A DNA stretch of 20,832 nt, taken from contig SEYY01021306.1 in the NCBI GenBank assembly GCA_009176605.1, positions 10,001 through 30,832 on the forward strand, in the 5' to 3' direction. Position 1 is the stretch's first letter. Each line of letters begins with the position of its first letter. This stretch comes from Armadillidium nasatum. Lineage: Eukaryota > Arthropoda > Malacostraca > Isopoda > Armadillidiidae. Shown piece after piece: positions 1 to 10,650 of the stretch. The position numbers and the translations under genes are program-made. Under the pieces are notes generated by a model, which did not search any database, was not told where the DNA came from, and was given only the letters and a program-made list of their open reading frames with translations.

Positions 1-1560
1 CATGCTTAACATCGAAAGATAGTACACTTCATATTCCGAACATGTTAAATCTCCTTTATTCCATTTTCCCAGCCTATTCTTCCTATCTTCACGAGAAAGA
101 CCGAATCCTTAACCAACACTCGTCATAACTTCAACTCCATTTTATTATTATTATTTTTCACCCATATGTACTTATATATTAGATCCCATCAAACTCGACT
201 TCAAATCAAGATCCGACATACTTAGCACCAAAATATAGTAAACTCCATATTTCTTCATATGCTAAACACCCTTTATCCAGCATTCCCTGAATATTTTGCC
301 TATCTCTCTTGATGAAGACCGATTCCTCACCAGCACTCGTTGTAACTCAGACTCCATATATACATTTAATTTATTGAGCATACTTTTACTTGGACAATAC
401 AAACACTCATACTAAGATTTCCAACAACATCAAACTTAGGAATACCCAAATTCCCAAATCTAGTTTATTAATATAAGAGGACTCGATTTTTCAAATCTAG
501 TTAATATATATACAGCATTATCAATATCGAGGCTATGCAGACTAATAACTTATGCATTTACTTTTGAATGATACCAACAATCAATATAACTATCTCATAA
601 AAACTTTGCATTTTCACACTTCATTTATATTCTTGGGATTCTTTATAAACCAACTTACACTAACATGCTTTAGGTATCAATATATCAACAAAACAAACAT
701 TTATACTAAGGTTTCAGACAGCACTTTTACCAACATGCGTCATAACTTCTCCATTTTATTATTATTATTAATTTTCACCCATATGAATTTATATATTAGA
801 TACCATTTAATTCACTCTAAATCAAGGACCGACATACTTAGCACCGAACGATGGTAAACTCCATATTTCTTTATATGCTAAATACCCTTTATCCTGCTTT
901 CCCTAAATATATTGACGATCTCTTATGATAAAGACCGAATTCTCACCAGCACTAGTCGTAACTCATCCTCCATATACTCATTTCATTTATTGAGCATACT
1001 TTTACTTGGGAAATACAAACACTCATACTAAGATTTCTAACAGCATCAAACATAAAAATACCAAAATCTACCAATATAACTAGCTCGTAAAAGCTTTGTA
1101 TTTCACACTTCATCTGTATTCCTATGGTTCTTTATAAACTAGCTTACACTAACTTGTTTAAAATGCCTATATATCAACAAAACAAACATTCCTACTAAGG
1201 TTTCAGCATGCATCAAACATAGGAATTCTCAAATTTCGCAATTCTATCAACATATTTGCAGCATTATCAATATTGAAGTTAAGCAAACTAATAATTTATT
1301 CATTAACTTTCGAATGATACCAGCATTCAATCTAACTCGTAAAAACTTTGCATTTTCACACTTCATCTATAATTTATTCATTAACTTTCGAATGATACCA
1401 ACATTCAATCTAACTCGTAAAAACTTTGCATTTTCACACTTCATCTATTTTCTTATGGATATTCATTAACTAACCTGCTTTAGATGTCAATATATCAATA
1501 ATACATCCATTCATACGATGGTTTCGGACAGCATCAAACATAGGCACTCTCAAATTTAGC
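1..1560. repeat. Complex array of diverged direct repeats, AT-rich
   Basis: Blocks recur in the same orientation. A block running from a CGTCATAACTTC motif through CACCCATATG to ATTGAGCATACTTTTACTTGG appears at about 121-440 and again at about 738-1060, an offset of 616-617 bp, with scattered substitutions. A second block (AAACTTTGCATTTTCACACTTCAT and flanks) appears at about 515-735, 1070-1215, 1258-1368, 1369-1560 and 1644-1790. The block order is shuffled rather than a clean head-to-tail array. No convincing coding region is present; the 101-codon open frame at 552-857 lies wholly in repeat sequence and resembles no protein known to me. The family identity is unknown; it may be a satellite or the inside of a non-autonomous element. 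Confidence 0.75.
1291..1446. repeat. 78-bp tandem duplication
   Basis: Two adjacent 78-bp units (1291-1368 and 1369-1446) begin ATAATTTATTCATTAACTTT and end CTTCATCT. I see a single difference, CCAGCATTC against CCAACATTC. The near identity contrasts with the strongly diverged surrounding copies, so this duplication is recent. Confidence 0.9.
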
Positions 1561-1569
1561 GCTACCAGT

Positions 1570-1571
<2 letters not shown>

Positions 1572-1643
<72 letters not shown>
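1572..1643. repeat. (TA)n microsatellite inside a longer repeat unit
   Basis: A pure TA run of about 72 bp. It sits exactly where sister repeat units carry only a short AT stretch (TTAATATATATACAGC near 501-516, and CAACATATTTGCAGC near 1246-1260). It is followed by GCAACATCATCAAT, the counterpart of GCAGCATTATCAAT in the sisters. It therefore looks like an expansion in place. Confidence 0.95.
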
Positions 1644-1646
<3 letters not shown>

Positions 1647-1789
1647 ACATCATCAATAACGAGGTTATGCAAACTAATAACTTATTCATTTATTTTCGAG
1701 TGGTACCAGCATTCAATATAACTCTATCATATAAACTTTATATAAGGCACACTTCGTCTATGTTCATAACTCTTCCTCTTTTACAAACT

Positions 1790-2309
1790 AATCTTACACT
1801 ACTTAAGACTTCAAAATATTTATTTTAACATTTTTATTTAAAAATATTTAAGTTTACATCTTTTTCCATCAAACATCTGGTGTAACATGTTACAAACACA
1901 CATACTAATTTAAAGTATATTCAGAGAGACACAGGCAATTAACGAAAACATAGTCACCCATACACATTTTCATGCTTTCTAAACTATTTATAGGGTTATT
2001 TCCTATGCAATAAGTGACAACCATATATTTAGTATTTTTTACACTTAACAAAGATTTTCAAATTAATTGCATTTATAACTTTAACTTTTAGAATTTTACT
2101 TAAACTTATTTATTTAATAAACGATATTTTACCATATATCTAACTTTCAACATACTTTTATGATACAGTAATGTCTTTACTAATATATTAAAAATACAAA
2201 AACACACTTAGAGTCTGACACATTTATACCCTATTGCTTCTATGGTGTTTTATTCTAAGCAACATTCTAACCAACCCTAACCAAGCATAATCATCCATCT
2301 TTATTATCG
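1790..2309. other. AT-rich non-coding stretch
   Basis: About 520 bp of AT-rich sequence after the repeat array and before the 122-bp tandem repeats. I see no gene, no splice-site pair and no clear repeat in it. Confidence 0.6.
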
Positions 2310-2676
2310 CATCTTCAAGTTAACACATTTGCAATATCAGACAAATGTTCCATATTAAACATGAAAAAACAGTTACTTTCATGTTTTGCTCTGTTGCGAT
2401 CTGTATTTTTTTACTAACATTAGCTATTCTTGCATTTTCAAATTAACATATTTCAAATACGAGGTAAATATTTCATATTAAACATGAAAAAACAATTATT
2501 TTCATGTATTGCTCTGTTACGAGCTGTATTTTTTACTAACATTAGCTATTCATGCATTTTCAAGTTAACATATTTCAAATACGAGGTAAATATTTCATAT
2601 TAAACATGAAAAAACAGTTATTTTCATGTACTGCTCTGTTACGATCTGTATTTTTTACTATCATTAACTATTTTGC
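2310..2676. repeat. Three-copy tandem repeat, period about 122 bp
   Basis: Units start near 2310, 2431 and 2553. Each contains TTCAAGTTAACA or a variant, CATATTAAACATGAAAAAAC, TTTTCATGT, GCTCTGTTGCGATCTG or GCTCTGTTACGATCTG, and a TTTACTAACATTAGCTATT tail. Offsets measured at the AAACATG motif are 123 and 122 bp. The second and third units are closer to each other than to the first. A partial fourth start is visible at about 2672. No coding content is evident. Confidence 0.9.
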
Positions 2677-3540
2677 GCATTTTTAATATAACTGATTATC
2701 GGTTCTTATTGAGTAATTACAGGAAATACATCAATATAGACAGTTGTGTGCATTAAACATGACTATACCTTACGCAGAAATTATATAATTATACTAATAT
2801 ACCAATAATTTCGATAGTAATTTATATGTTTCGATATGAGAAGTATAGGTAAATACAAAGTTAATATTGCTTCGACATGTTTCACAGAACATACAATGCA
2901 TGTTTTATAAGTAATATACAAAATTCAGCATTACAGCCCTCTATCTCATTTTATATTTTTAAGCTAATATATTTTATTCTTACCTACCCTTCCTAACCAC
3001 AACAACCAAACAAATTTGACCTCGAAGGTCTTACCAATCAAATCAATATTGTTTACCTTACAAATGTAACCTTTCCTGGCGTAACATAACCTAACCGTAG
3101 TACAGTATGTCTTCAGGATCCTCATATTTCTTTAATAAAGTAAGCTTCAGCACAAACATTATACTATTCACCCATTTAACAGATGTCATAAATGTGACTT
3201 TAAACTATATATTCACGACTAGTACATAATTCTCAGGAACTACAATAATCATCTATCGCTTTTAACATTTTTCATACTCTTATATAACAGGGATAATAGG
3301 TATGTCTCTATTTCTTCTGTTCTTCTCAACTTAGCATTCCAAGTCTTCAAGAGCAAATATTATTTCACGAAGGTTCACTCATTTGGGCAATATATAGATT
3401 GTTAATTTCATTGCCACTTAACGAAAATATTGCTTCAATGTCTACATATCATTTTTCAAGCTAACCTAAATTAGCCTAACTCCACCTCCAACACATAGGT
3501 GACTACCTCCCAATAGTTAACTCTCTTTGAACCTTGCTCC

Positions 3541-3543
<3 letters not shown>
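2677..3543. other. AT-rich non-coding stretch upstream of the SLC43 exons
   Basis: About 870 bp without a recognisable gene. If the SLC43 reading is right, this is intron upstream of the exon at 3903. I found no additional exon with an acceptor, an open frame and a donor. Confidence 0.5.

Positions 3544-3606
<63 letters not shown>
3544..3606. repeat. (TA)n microsatellite
   Basis: A pure TA run of about 63 bp. Open frames through it on either strand encode only poly-(Ile-Tyr) and are artefacts. It is followed by a T-run and a GC-rich patch. Confidence 0.97.
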
Positions 3607-3611
<5 letters not shown>

Positions 3612-3617
3612 GATTTT

Positions 3618-3725
3618 TTTCGGGGGGAGTAGGGGAGTAGAGGGTACCCTGGTGCTACGCCCCAGTGGGCTGAAACCCCATCCTCGGGGTCCCTGGGGCT
3701 CTCCTGGAACCTCACCCATGATTCG
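3618..3725. other. GC-rich patch abutting a TA array, possible short element remnant
   Basis: About 105 bp of unusually GC-rich sequence (CGGGGGGAGTAGGGGAGTAG, CCCAGTGGGCTGAAACCCC, CCTCGGGGTCCCTGGGGC) in a very AT-rich neighbourhood. It directly follows the TA array and a short T-run. Composition suggests a transposed fragment such as a SINE or LINE piece, but I cannot name the family. I see no RNA polymerase III B box, so tRNA-derived origin is not supported. Confidence 0.4.
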
Positions 3726-3902
3726 CACTTTGGGTATGTAACTACTAACATCCCTGGTCTGGAGAAATAGCCAAGCTTTGATTTCTTCCTAGTGAAATTC
3801 ATTTCTATTTGATGTTTTGTGAAAAATATTCTTTTGTATCGTATTTTATTTGCAATGAAACTATTGGTGTCTTGTTGATGTTCTTTATAATTTCTTTTGC
3901 AG

Positions 3903-3949
3903 TTTGTTCCTTCTATCGGGCTTTTTATCTTTGGCAATGGCTTCAAAAG
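3903..3949 (+). CDS. SLC43-family transporter, internal exon (partial gene)
   Basis: A 47-nt internal exon with a strong acceptor (TTTCTTTTGCAG ending at 3902) and a good donor (AAAAG then GTAATAA from 3950). In the frame that joins the next exon it reads LFLLSGFLSLAMASK, a hydrophobic helix matching the segment just before the conserved glycine-rich region of SLC43 proteins. It begins with the third base of a codon and leaves one base (G) for the next exon, which supplies AG to complete a glutamate codon. Splicing across 3950-4151 keeps the frame open. SLC43 members are plasma-membrane major facilitator carriers for large neutral amino acids (SLC43A1, SLC43A2) or purine nucleobases (SLC43A3). 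Which subtype this is cannot be decided from these residues. Earlier exons are not in view. Confidence 0.72.
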
Positions 3950-4151
3950 GTAATAATACTATATAAAAATTAAAGCATGCTACTAAGATCTTAAATAATT
4001 TCATGTTATGTTATTGCAATGCAAATCATCATAATACAGTAAATCCCATAATGAGTCATTAGTCATGAAATCTGAATCTCGTAAAATAAAATTATAAAAA
4101 ATTATGCAATTGTGTTTAAACATCTAAATTTAAGCTTTTACTTTAAAACAG
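3950..4151 (+). other. Short intron of the SLC43-like gene
   Basis: A 202-bp AT-rich intron with GTAATAA at its 5' end and TTTACTTTAAAACAG at its 3' end. The exon sequences on both sides join in phase without a stop. The short length is typical of an unexpanded arthropod intron and contrasts with the repeat-laden sequence after 4321. Confidence 0.7.
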
Positions 4152-4321
4152 AGCAAACGTATTGGTTGTATGCATCAATGGCCTTATTGGGATTCGGTGG
4201 AAACCAACTTCGACTCTGTGGTCTTCAGTTTTGTAACCTTTTCCCAAAGTATAGATCAACGGCTCTAACTGTTATAAGTGGGTCATTTGCAGCTTCGGCT
4301 GGCATTTTCATCATATATCAG
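4152..4321 (+). CDS. SLC43-family transporter, internal exon (partial gene)
   Basis: A 170-nt exon between an AG acceptor at 4150-4151 and a donor at 4322 (CAG then GTTAAT). Completing the split glutamate codon, it encodes 57 residues: a hydrophobic segment with ALLGFGG, then LQFCNLFPKYRSTALT, then GSFAASAGIFIIYQ. The pattern GFGG, about 15 residues, N-x-F, four to five residues, R-S-T and a small-residue-rich helix is the one I know from SLC43A1-A3, around the fourth and fifth membrane helices of the N-terminal half. The exon ends in phase 0. There is no stop or frameshift, unlike every transposon-derived frame nearby, which supports it being functional. The next exon is not recognisable in the window; the following intron opens with ATT and TA repeats. 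Confidence 0.82.
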
Positions 4322-4325
4322 GTTA

Positions 4326-4365
<40 letters not shown>

Positions 4366-4384
4366 TATTATATATATATATTAT

Positions 4385-4483
<99 letters not shown>
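4326..4483. repeat. (ATT)n grading into (TA)n microsatellite
   Basis: Starting 4 bp after the SLC43 splice donor, an (ATT)n run of about 40 bp passes through mixed ATATT units into a pure TA run from about 4390 to 4483. Frames through it give poly-Tyr, poly-Ile or Ile-Tyr repeats and are not genes. Confidence 0.95.
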
Positions 4484-4881
<398 letters not shown>

Positions 4882-4884
4882 GTT

Positions 4885-4912
4885 ACTTTAACCCTGACAG
4901 AAGGGTTAAAGT
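4885..4912. repeat. Perfect 11-bp inverted repeat (hairpin)
   Basis: ACTTTAACCCT (4885-4895), a six-base loop GACAGA, then AGGGTTAAAGT (4902-4912). It starts about 7 bp after a TA array. It could be the edge of a transposed element or simply a stable hairpin; there is no T-run or gene to make it a terminator. Confidence 0.85.
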
Positions 4913-4962
4913 TATTATCTTTATTCCACCCTCCTCACTACCTTTTGAAATTTCCTCGAAAG

Positions 4963-5150
4963 AGAAAGTAAATATTATGTAGAAAGACGTGTCGTACTAG
5001 CCTATTTCATTGGAGGAGATATGCAACTTTAGAGTTCAGAAGAGCAGTGCTGATTGTAATGAACGATAGTATGAAGAGTAACTTAGAAATTTGACGCGCA
5101 CAAAGAGATTGGAAAAAATTAGACTACTCCAAGGCCACTCTCCTAGCGTT
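4963..5150 (-). mobile_element. Jockey-like LINE fragment with internal deletion
   Basis: The minus strand matches the C-terminal region of the LINE copy at 19988-20832. Shared stretches include TGTAGAAAGACG, GTTCAGAAGAGCAGTG and AAAGAGATTGGA in the same order. At about 5120 the similarity jumps to CTCCAAGGCCACTCTCCT, which in the other copy lies about 430 bp further on (20811-20831). This is therefore a copy with a large internal deletion. No frame survives. The fragment is bounded to the right by another TA array. Confidence 0.8.
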
Positions 5151-5168
5151 AATTAATATCTGTTGAGC

Positions 5169-5500
<332 letters not shown>

Positions 5501-5589
5501 GATAACAAAATTTGAGTAACCATTTTCTACTACTAATAAAAATTTATGGCCTCTTACCAAAAACATCTCTAATAACTTCTGTAAATCTA

Positions 5590-6650
5590 CCTTTTAGCTC
5601 TTATTTGCCAATGGCATTACTGTAGCTAACCCTATTTTTAAAAGGCTAATCTCTTCTCTTCAACTAATTCCACCCTGGACGATTCTATCGCACCTCATCT
5701 TACTCCTCCTCTCAGGTGTTCTTTGTTTCTACCAGTAATCAGACGTGATCGGGTATATGAAATTCCGAGAACTATGAATAACTTTCCTCCTCAAATTTTG
5801 AGGTTGTGTGCGTCTGAACTAGATACTGTCCTCCTTGTTCCACTCTTCTCTTTATGCTTTAATACTATTATTTTCGCTCTGTGCTAAATTTCACATATGC
5901 TCAGTCGATTACAAAGAAATCCTTCTAACTATCGTCCTATAGCTCTCACCTGTATTCTGTCTAAAATCTTTGAAACTCTCCTCAGCTTTCATTTTCCAGA
6001 TTATCTGGAATCTCATTTCCTTCTCTCAGATCGTCAGTATGGCTTTCAACTCTTGAGGTCTACTGGAGACATTCTCTTCTATCTCACTATTTTATGATCT
6101 TCTGACTTTAGGGATGTCGGTTGAGATATCTAAGGCTTGTGACAGTTTATTACAAGTGTTACTACTCTCTTTCTAAGCTGTCGTCCAGTGATTTTCTTCC
6201 TACTCTTTATTACTCATGTTTAAGATTGTTCCATATTAGCATATGTTGATGAAATGACCCCTTCCTCTTTTTCTGTTAATTGTGGTGTTCCTAAAGTTCT
6301 GTTCTAACTTCAACTTTACTCCTACTTTTGATTAATGATCTTTTCTGCAGCGCACTTCTAAATTTATTTATTCTTATGCCGATATTTTCTCTTTCGCATC
6401 TAGGGGTGCAATCTTGTCGTTCTAGATGTCATTTCCGGGGTTAGGGATCACTACTTCAGCCTGGTGAAGTTCAACTATTTAAAAACTAAACATCTTTACA
6501 TCTATCTTCCAAAAACACCTCCCAGCTTTCCTATGTCACCTGTGAAATGAACAATATTGTTGTTCTGAACATAAACAGCAAATTTTCTTCGAAACCTCAT
6601 ATAGCAACGGTTACAAGGGCGGCTTCAAAGAAGATATAATTTCTAATCAG
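5590..6650 (+). pseudogene. Decayed LINE reverse transcriptase, jockey-like
   Basis: On the + strand, pieces of a non-LTR reverse transcriptase appear in the right order across several frames. They are LRLCASEL near 5800, NPSNYRPIALTCILSKIFE then LLSDRQYGF and RSTGD (about 5917-6070), SVNCGVPK (about 6272), LLINDL-like residues (about 6330), KFIYSYADI (about 6360-6386) and NYLKTKHLYIYLPKTPPSF (about 6475-6530). The catalytic YADD box reads YADI at 6375-6386, so the second aspartate is lost. Many stops and frameshifts interrupt the rest. The longest open part is 5897-6097. The palm-domain wording (IALTCILSKIFETL) differs from the other LINE copies here, so this is probably a separate subfamily. 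Confidence 0.85.
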
Positions 6651-6679
6651 GTTGGGATATTTTTTTCCTTTCGATAAGT

Positions 6680-7790
6680 CACTTCCATTATATAACGGTC
6701 TTATTTACAATGCATAGAGCACTGTTCTCTCATTTGGGTGGCGTTTGTGTAAGGGGAGGAAGTGACTCTAGCTCTGCTTGTCTTCTGGACAGTGTTTGTT
6801 TTAATTCGAAAAAACTAAAGAACTGTCCCCTACTTTCAAACTCCCTTGACCGTCTGTATCGGCAACGTGACTCTGACATACAATCTCTTTTCTATAGGTC
6901 TTACATTGGCAGGAGCTCGAGGTAATTGATCTTTTCCCTTCCACAACCATTGCTTCGCCCACACAGCACGAGAAGTGCCATGCATTCACATCAATCTTGA
7001 GTGAATATTGTAAAATTCTAAGCTTATCATTTCCTGTTCTTATATTTACTCCCATTTTATAAGGGTCGTATCCACCATGTATAGAGTACTTTTCTCTTAT
7101 TTGGGAGGTGGTTGTAGGGGGTGTGTGGCACTATCTCTGCCTGTTTTTTTGGGTAGCAAAAAAACTAATAAACTGTTCCCTACTTTCAAACTTCTTTGTC
7201 CCTCTGTACACGTTACTTTAGCACACAATCTCTTTTCTATAGGTCTTACATTGGCAGGTGCTCGAGGTAATTGATCTTTCTGCTTCCCCCACCATTATGG
7301 CCCCCTCGCAGAACGAGGAGTGCCATGCACTGACATCAATCTTGTGTGAACATTGTTAGACTCTATGTTTATCATTTCCTGTTCTTATATTTTCTTTAAT
7401 TTATTTCCTTATATTTACTTCCATTATATAAGGGTCTTATCCACCATGTATAGAGTACTGTTCTCTCTTTAAGGAGGCGATTGTTGAGGGGGGAGTGGCT
7501 CTAGATCTGCCTGTCTTTTGGACAGGGTGTAGTTTAAGGCAAAAAAAAATTAATAAACTGTCCCCTACTTTCAAAATCCCTTGTCCCTCTGTATCTGCCA
7601 CGTGACTTTGGCACACAATCTCCTTTCTATAAGGTCTTACCTTGGCAAGTGCTCTAGGTAATTGATCTTTCTCATTCCACCACCATTGCATGGCCCTCGC
7701 AGTACGTACGAGGAGTGCTATGCACTTACATCAATTAATGAATGAAAATTTCAAACTCTAATGCTGATCATTTCCTGTTCTTACATTTAT
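6680..7790. repeat. Three tandem units of about 368 bp
   Basis: Units begin near 6680, 7047 and 7415. Landmarks are ATGCATAGAGCAC (6710), ATGTATAGAGTAC (7077) and ATGTATAGAGTAC (7446), giving spacings of 367 and 369 bp. Every unit repeats AACTGTYCCCTACTTTCAAA, CAATCTCYTTTCTATA, GGTCTTAC, CTCGAGGTAATTGATC or a variant, GTGCCATGCA or a variant, and TCATTTCCTGTTCTTA. Units differ by perhaps 10-15% with small indels. Short frames on both strands are not conserved between units, so this is not coding. The array separates two LINE fragments. Confidence 0.92.
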
Positions 7791-7879
7791 TTTAATTTTA
7801 ATTTTGAATTTTTACATATATTTTACTTTGATTAATGTTGAATTCAAATAAAGAAATATTTAGTGCATTTTTTCGAAGA

Positions 7880-8560
7880 GTGTGATGAAGGAGTGTCGTA
7901 TTTTCGTAAGGAAAATTCTTCAAGTTATCTGTCTTTTCTCTGGCTCTTTGGTACTCTGCCTTATGGAGGTTCTGTAAATATCAATATGTCTTCAATAGAG
8001 CATGGCACAAAGCTTTGATTTCTAAACTTCTCTTTTTCGGAATTTATTCTTCTCTCTGTGGCCGTGTCTCTGATTTACTTCCAGATCGTTCTATAACAGC
8101 TGTTGTAGACGTCTACTGTTTATCCTTTGTGTCTGTTAATTGTGGTGTTCCTCATATATCTGTTCTATCAGCAAATAGTTTCTATTTTTCTGTAGTGACT
8201 TTCTCTTTATTACTTCATTATTAATTCACTCCTAAACTGATAACTATATCTTCACTTAAGCCTTTCATTTTAAAGTCCATCCCACTCAACTGCAATTCAT
8301 TATCGCTAGCTGGGAAGCCTTGGAGAAACTAACCTCTTATCGTTCTTGAATTTCATTATGGAGCGGAGAAAACCTTTTTTTCAGTTCCTCAAAAATTCAG
8401 TTCATCCATCTTTCTACTCGACATAATATTCCACACAACTATGACATCTTCGAAAAATCACAACTCAAACCTTTGTGTCGTAAATATTCTCGGATTTTCT
8501 TTTTTCTCGGGACCTTTCTTGGAAGGTTCACATTATTCCTCTCTTCATATAAATTTCTCA
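7880..8560 (+). pseudogene. Decayed LINE reverse transcriptase fragment, jockey-like
   Basis: The + strand encodes AWHKALISKLLFFGIYSSLC (from about 7998), the region after the first catalytic aspartate motif of jockey-like reverse transcriptases, then SVNCGVPHISVLS (about 8133-8175). The catalytic YADD box is missing. From about 8330 to 8560 a frame-broken version of the C-terminal region follows (WGAEKTF, then a region matching [13 protein letters not shown] and SRDLSWK of the intact copy). Several stops interrupt it. The family is the same as the copies at 12450, 16114 and 19988, whereas the fragment at 5590 looks like a relative. Confidence 0.82.
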
Positions 8561-9330
8561 CCCTACCCCCCACAACTTGTACTTTAAAACTCTATACTCA
8601 ATCTAATTTTGCACACTTATGCATAACCAAAGACATGCCGACATACCTCTAACTTACAATTTATAAAACTTGACATACATTTCATTCTCTAATCTCTACA
8701 AAATTTGCCTTCATCTTATACTACCTGACTTTTAGCACTACAACATGACCAATTACGTGTTATTATCTCTCTAACATACAATTTATAGAACCTTGCCTGG
8801 ATTTCTTTTCTAATTCTTTCAACATTTATCATAATTCACTATAGCTCACTAAACTTTTTATCATTAAAAAATGATAAAAGACATCCTAACACCTCTTAAC
8901 TTATATTTTATTGTACTTACACATATTTTTCACCCTACGCCTCATCAATACATAACTTAAATCTCTCTAACTCATACATTTCTAAACCCAAACTCTACCT
9001 CCTATAACATTTATCTCTATATTTATTTTAAATTTAACATTAATTTATAACCAAAACTCTTTAACATATAATTTTCAGAATTTTTTTACATTTTCATCCT
9101 CACGTAATTCAACATATTCCTTAAGCCATCCTCAGATCCTTTAATTTTAACACTTTAATATGATAAAAAGCCAAGTTATAATCGCAATAACTCCATAATT
9201 TGCATAACCTTGTATACATTTGTCTTATATTTTTCAGCATATACCTTAATACGTCATAACATCATCTAATTTTTAACGTATGAACATTTTCAAATCATAA
9301 TTTCTCTAAGATATTTTATAAGAAACAAAC
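8561..9330. repeat. Very degenerate AT-rich tandem repeat, period about 120 bp
   Basis: A CTCTAACWTACAATTTATARAA-like motif followed by CATTTC/ATTTT-rich sequence recurs near 8647, 8767, 8888 (CTCTTAACTTATATTTTATT), 9057 (CTTTAACATATAATTTTCAG) and 9187. The first two spacings are 120 and 121 bp; later ones drift. There is no coding content. The periodicity is visible by eye but the copies are strongly diverged. Confidence 0.5.
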
Positions 9331-10650
9331 TGCTTATACACAACTTATTATAACACTGAGCATTGGCGTGTTCATCAAGGTGTATACTTTTTTTCCTTCA
9401 TAATTCATAACCCAAACACGAATGATAAATTAATATTTTCTGTTTGAAATCTAATTTATATATACATATTTTTATTCATTCATACATATTCTAACTATTT
9501 TCTAGAGTTCATTCATGATACTCTGGATACTTAGACAGGTTTTTCATAGAGATGGTTATTATTTTGTTGTGCACAGTTCTTAAAGATGTGTTGTTAGATT
9601 AAAATCTTAAGATAAATTAGATTATGTACTTAAGATGTGTAAGGAGATTATATACTTAAGATAAATTACATTTTATACATGTAAATTTTATTTCTTCAAA
9701 TATGTGTTCTTACTCAGAAACTTACAGAAATAAAACATTTTTAGATACATAAATATATAAATGAAGTAACATTTTCCAATTTTAGTACATAAAACAAGAA
9801 TAACTTTGTTAACTCAATACGATTTCATTTCACTAATAACTTTAATTATTACCTAAATTCATTCGCTCACATTGATAGTTATTTACATTTGCGAGTCATC
9901 TGATAGATGAGAAAATGATGGAGGCATTTGATTAGTGGAGATAATTATTGGGTTAGATCTTATCATGAACCTATGAATTCGAACATAACTGCAGACAAGT
10001 AAGTAGATTAGAAAACTATACGAAAAGTTAGTGTTTTTATACGTAATTAGACTGAACAATCATCAATGCAGACATTAAACATAAATTATTCAATTCAATA
10101 TACTGATTTCGAATAACTTGACACAAACTTCCTTCAGCAAAGGAAGCCAAACTTTATTTAACCTTCACCAATTAATAAATGTAAGATTTCATGATCTAAA
10201 ATAAAAAATTATTCTAATATGTTATTTTTCCTACCGTTCTTAAAACATGATCCACTATGAAGACTTCAAGCAACCATACACACAACCCTTAAATCTATAC
10301 AAATAGACTGACTTAAAGTACTTCAATGTAATAAATAGGCATAAACTTTGAGAAATAATCAAAAAATAGGTAATCGAACGAGAAAGTAGGTTGCTTATGC
10401 GTATTTTATGTGAGTGATTTTCTTCTTTGGGCAAGTTTAAAGGCCTAAACTAACTTAGTGCTAACTAATCAAACCTAACTTCAAATTTAAAAAAAAAAAA
10501 ACAGGCGAATCTATGTAAATAATACTAAATATCGCAAAATTCTTATCCTTACAATTGAATACAGTGAAATATCTTATATAATCCTAGGTTTAAAATAAAT
10601 AATTTGAGTCTCAACCTTATACCTTTATTCACAATTTTTTTAAACATTAC
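9331..10650. other. AT-rich non-coding stretch
   Basis: About 1.3 kb of AT-rich sequence with no recognisable gene. The only structure I noted is a local duplication of CTTAAGATAAATTA at about 9607 and 9655 (48 bp apart) and an A-run of 13 near 10490. Confidence 0.6.

Noticed and set aside
552..857. 101-codon + strand frame near the left end
   Set aside because: It lies in diverged direct repeats, is not preserved in the sister repeat copies, and has the composition expected of AT-rich non-coding DNA.
3618..3725. Possible tRNA-derived SINE head
   Set aside because: The segment is GC-rich but I find no convincing A and B box pair and no cloverleaf.
3471..3946. Minus-strand open frames of 85 and 147 codons across the TA array and the SLC43 exon
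   Set aside because: They are open because TA repeats lack stops in these frames (poly Ile-Tyr), and one overlaps the reverse strand of a real exon. No protein family is recognisable.
7200..7280. Apparent exon between CTATAG and GAG|GTAATTG inside the 368-bp repeats
   Set aside because: The same motif pair occurs in all three tandem units, with the reading frame not conserved, so it looks like chance splice-site resemblance.
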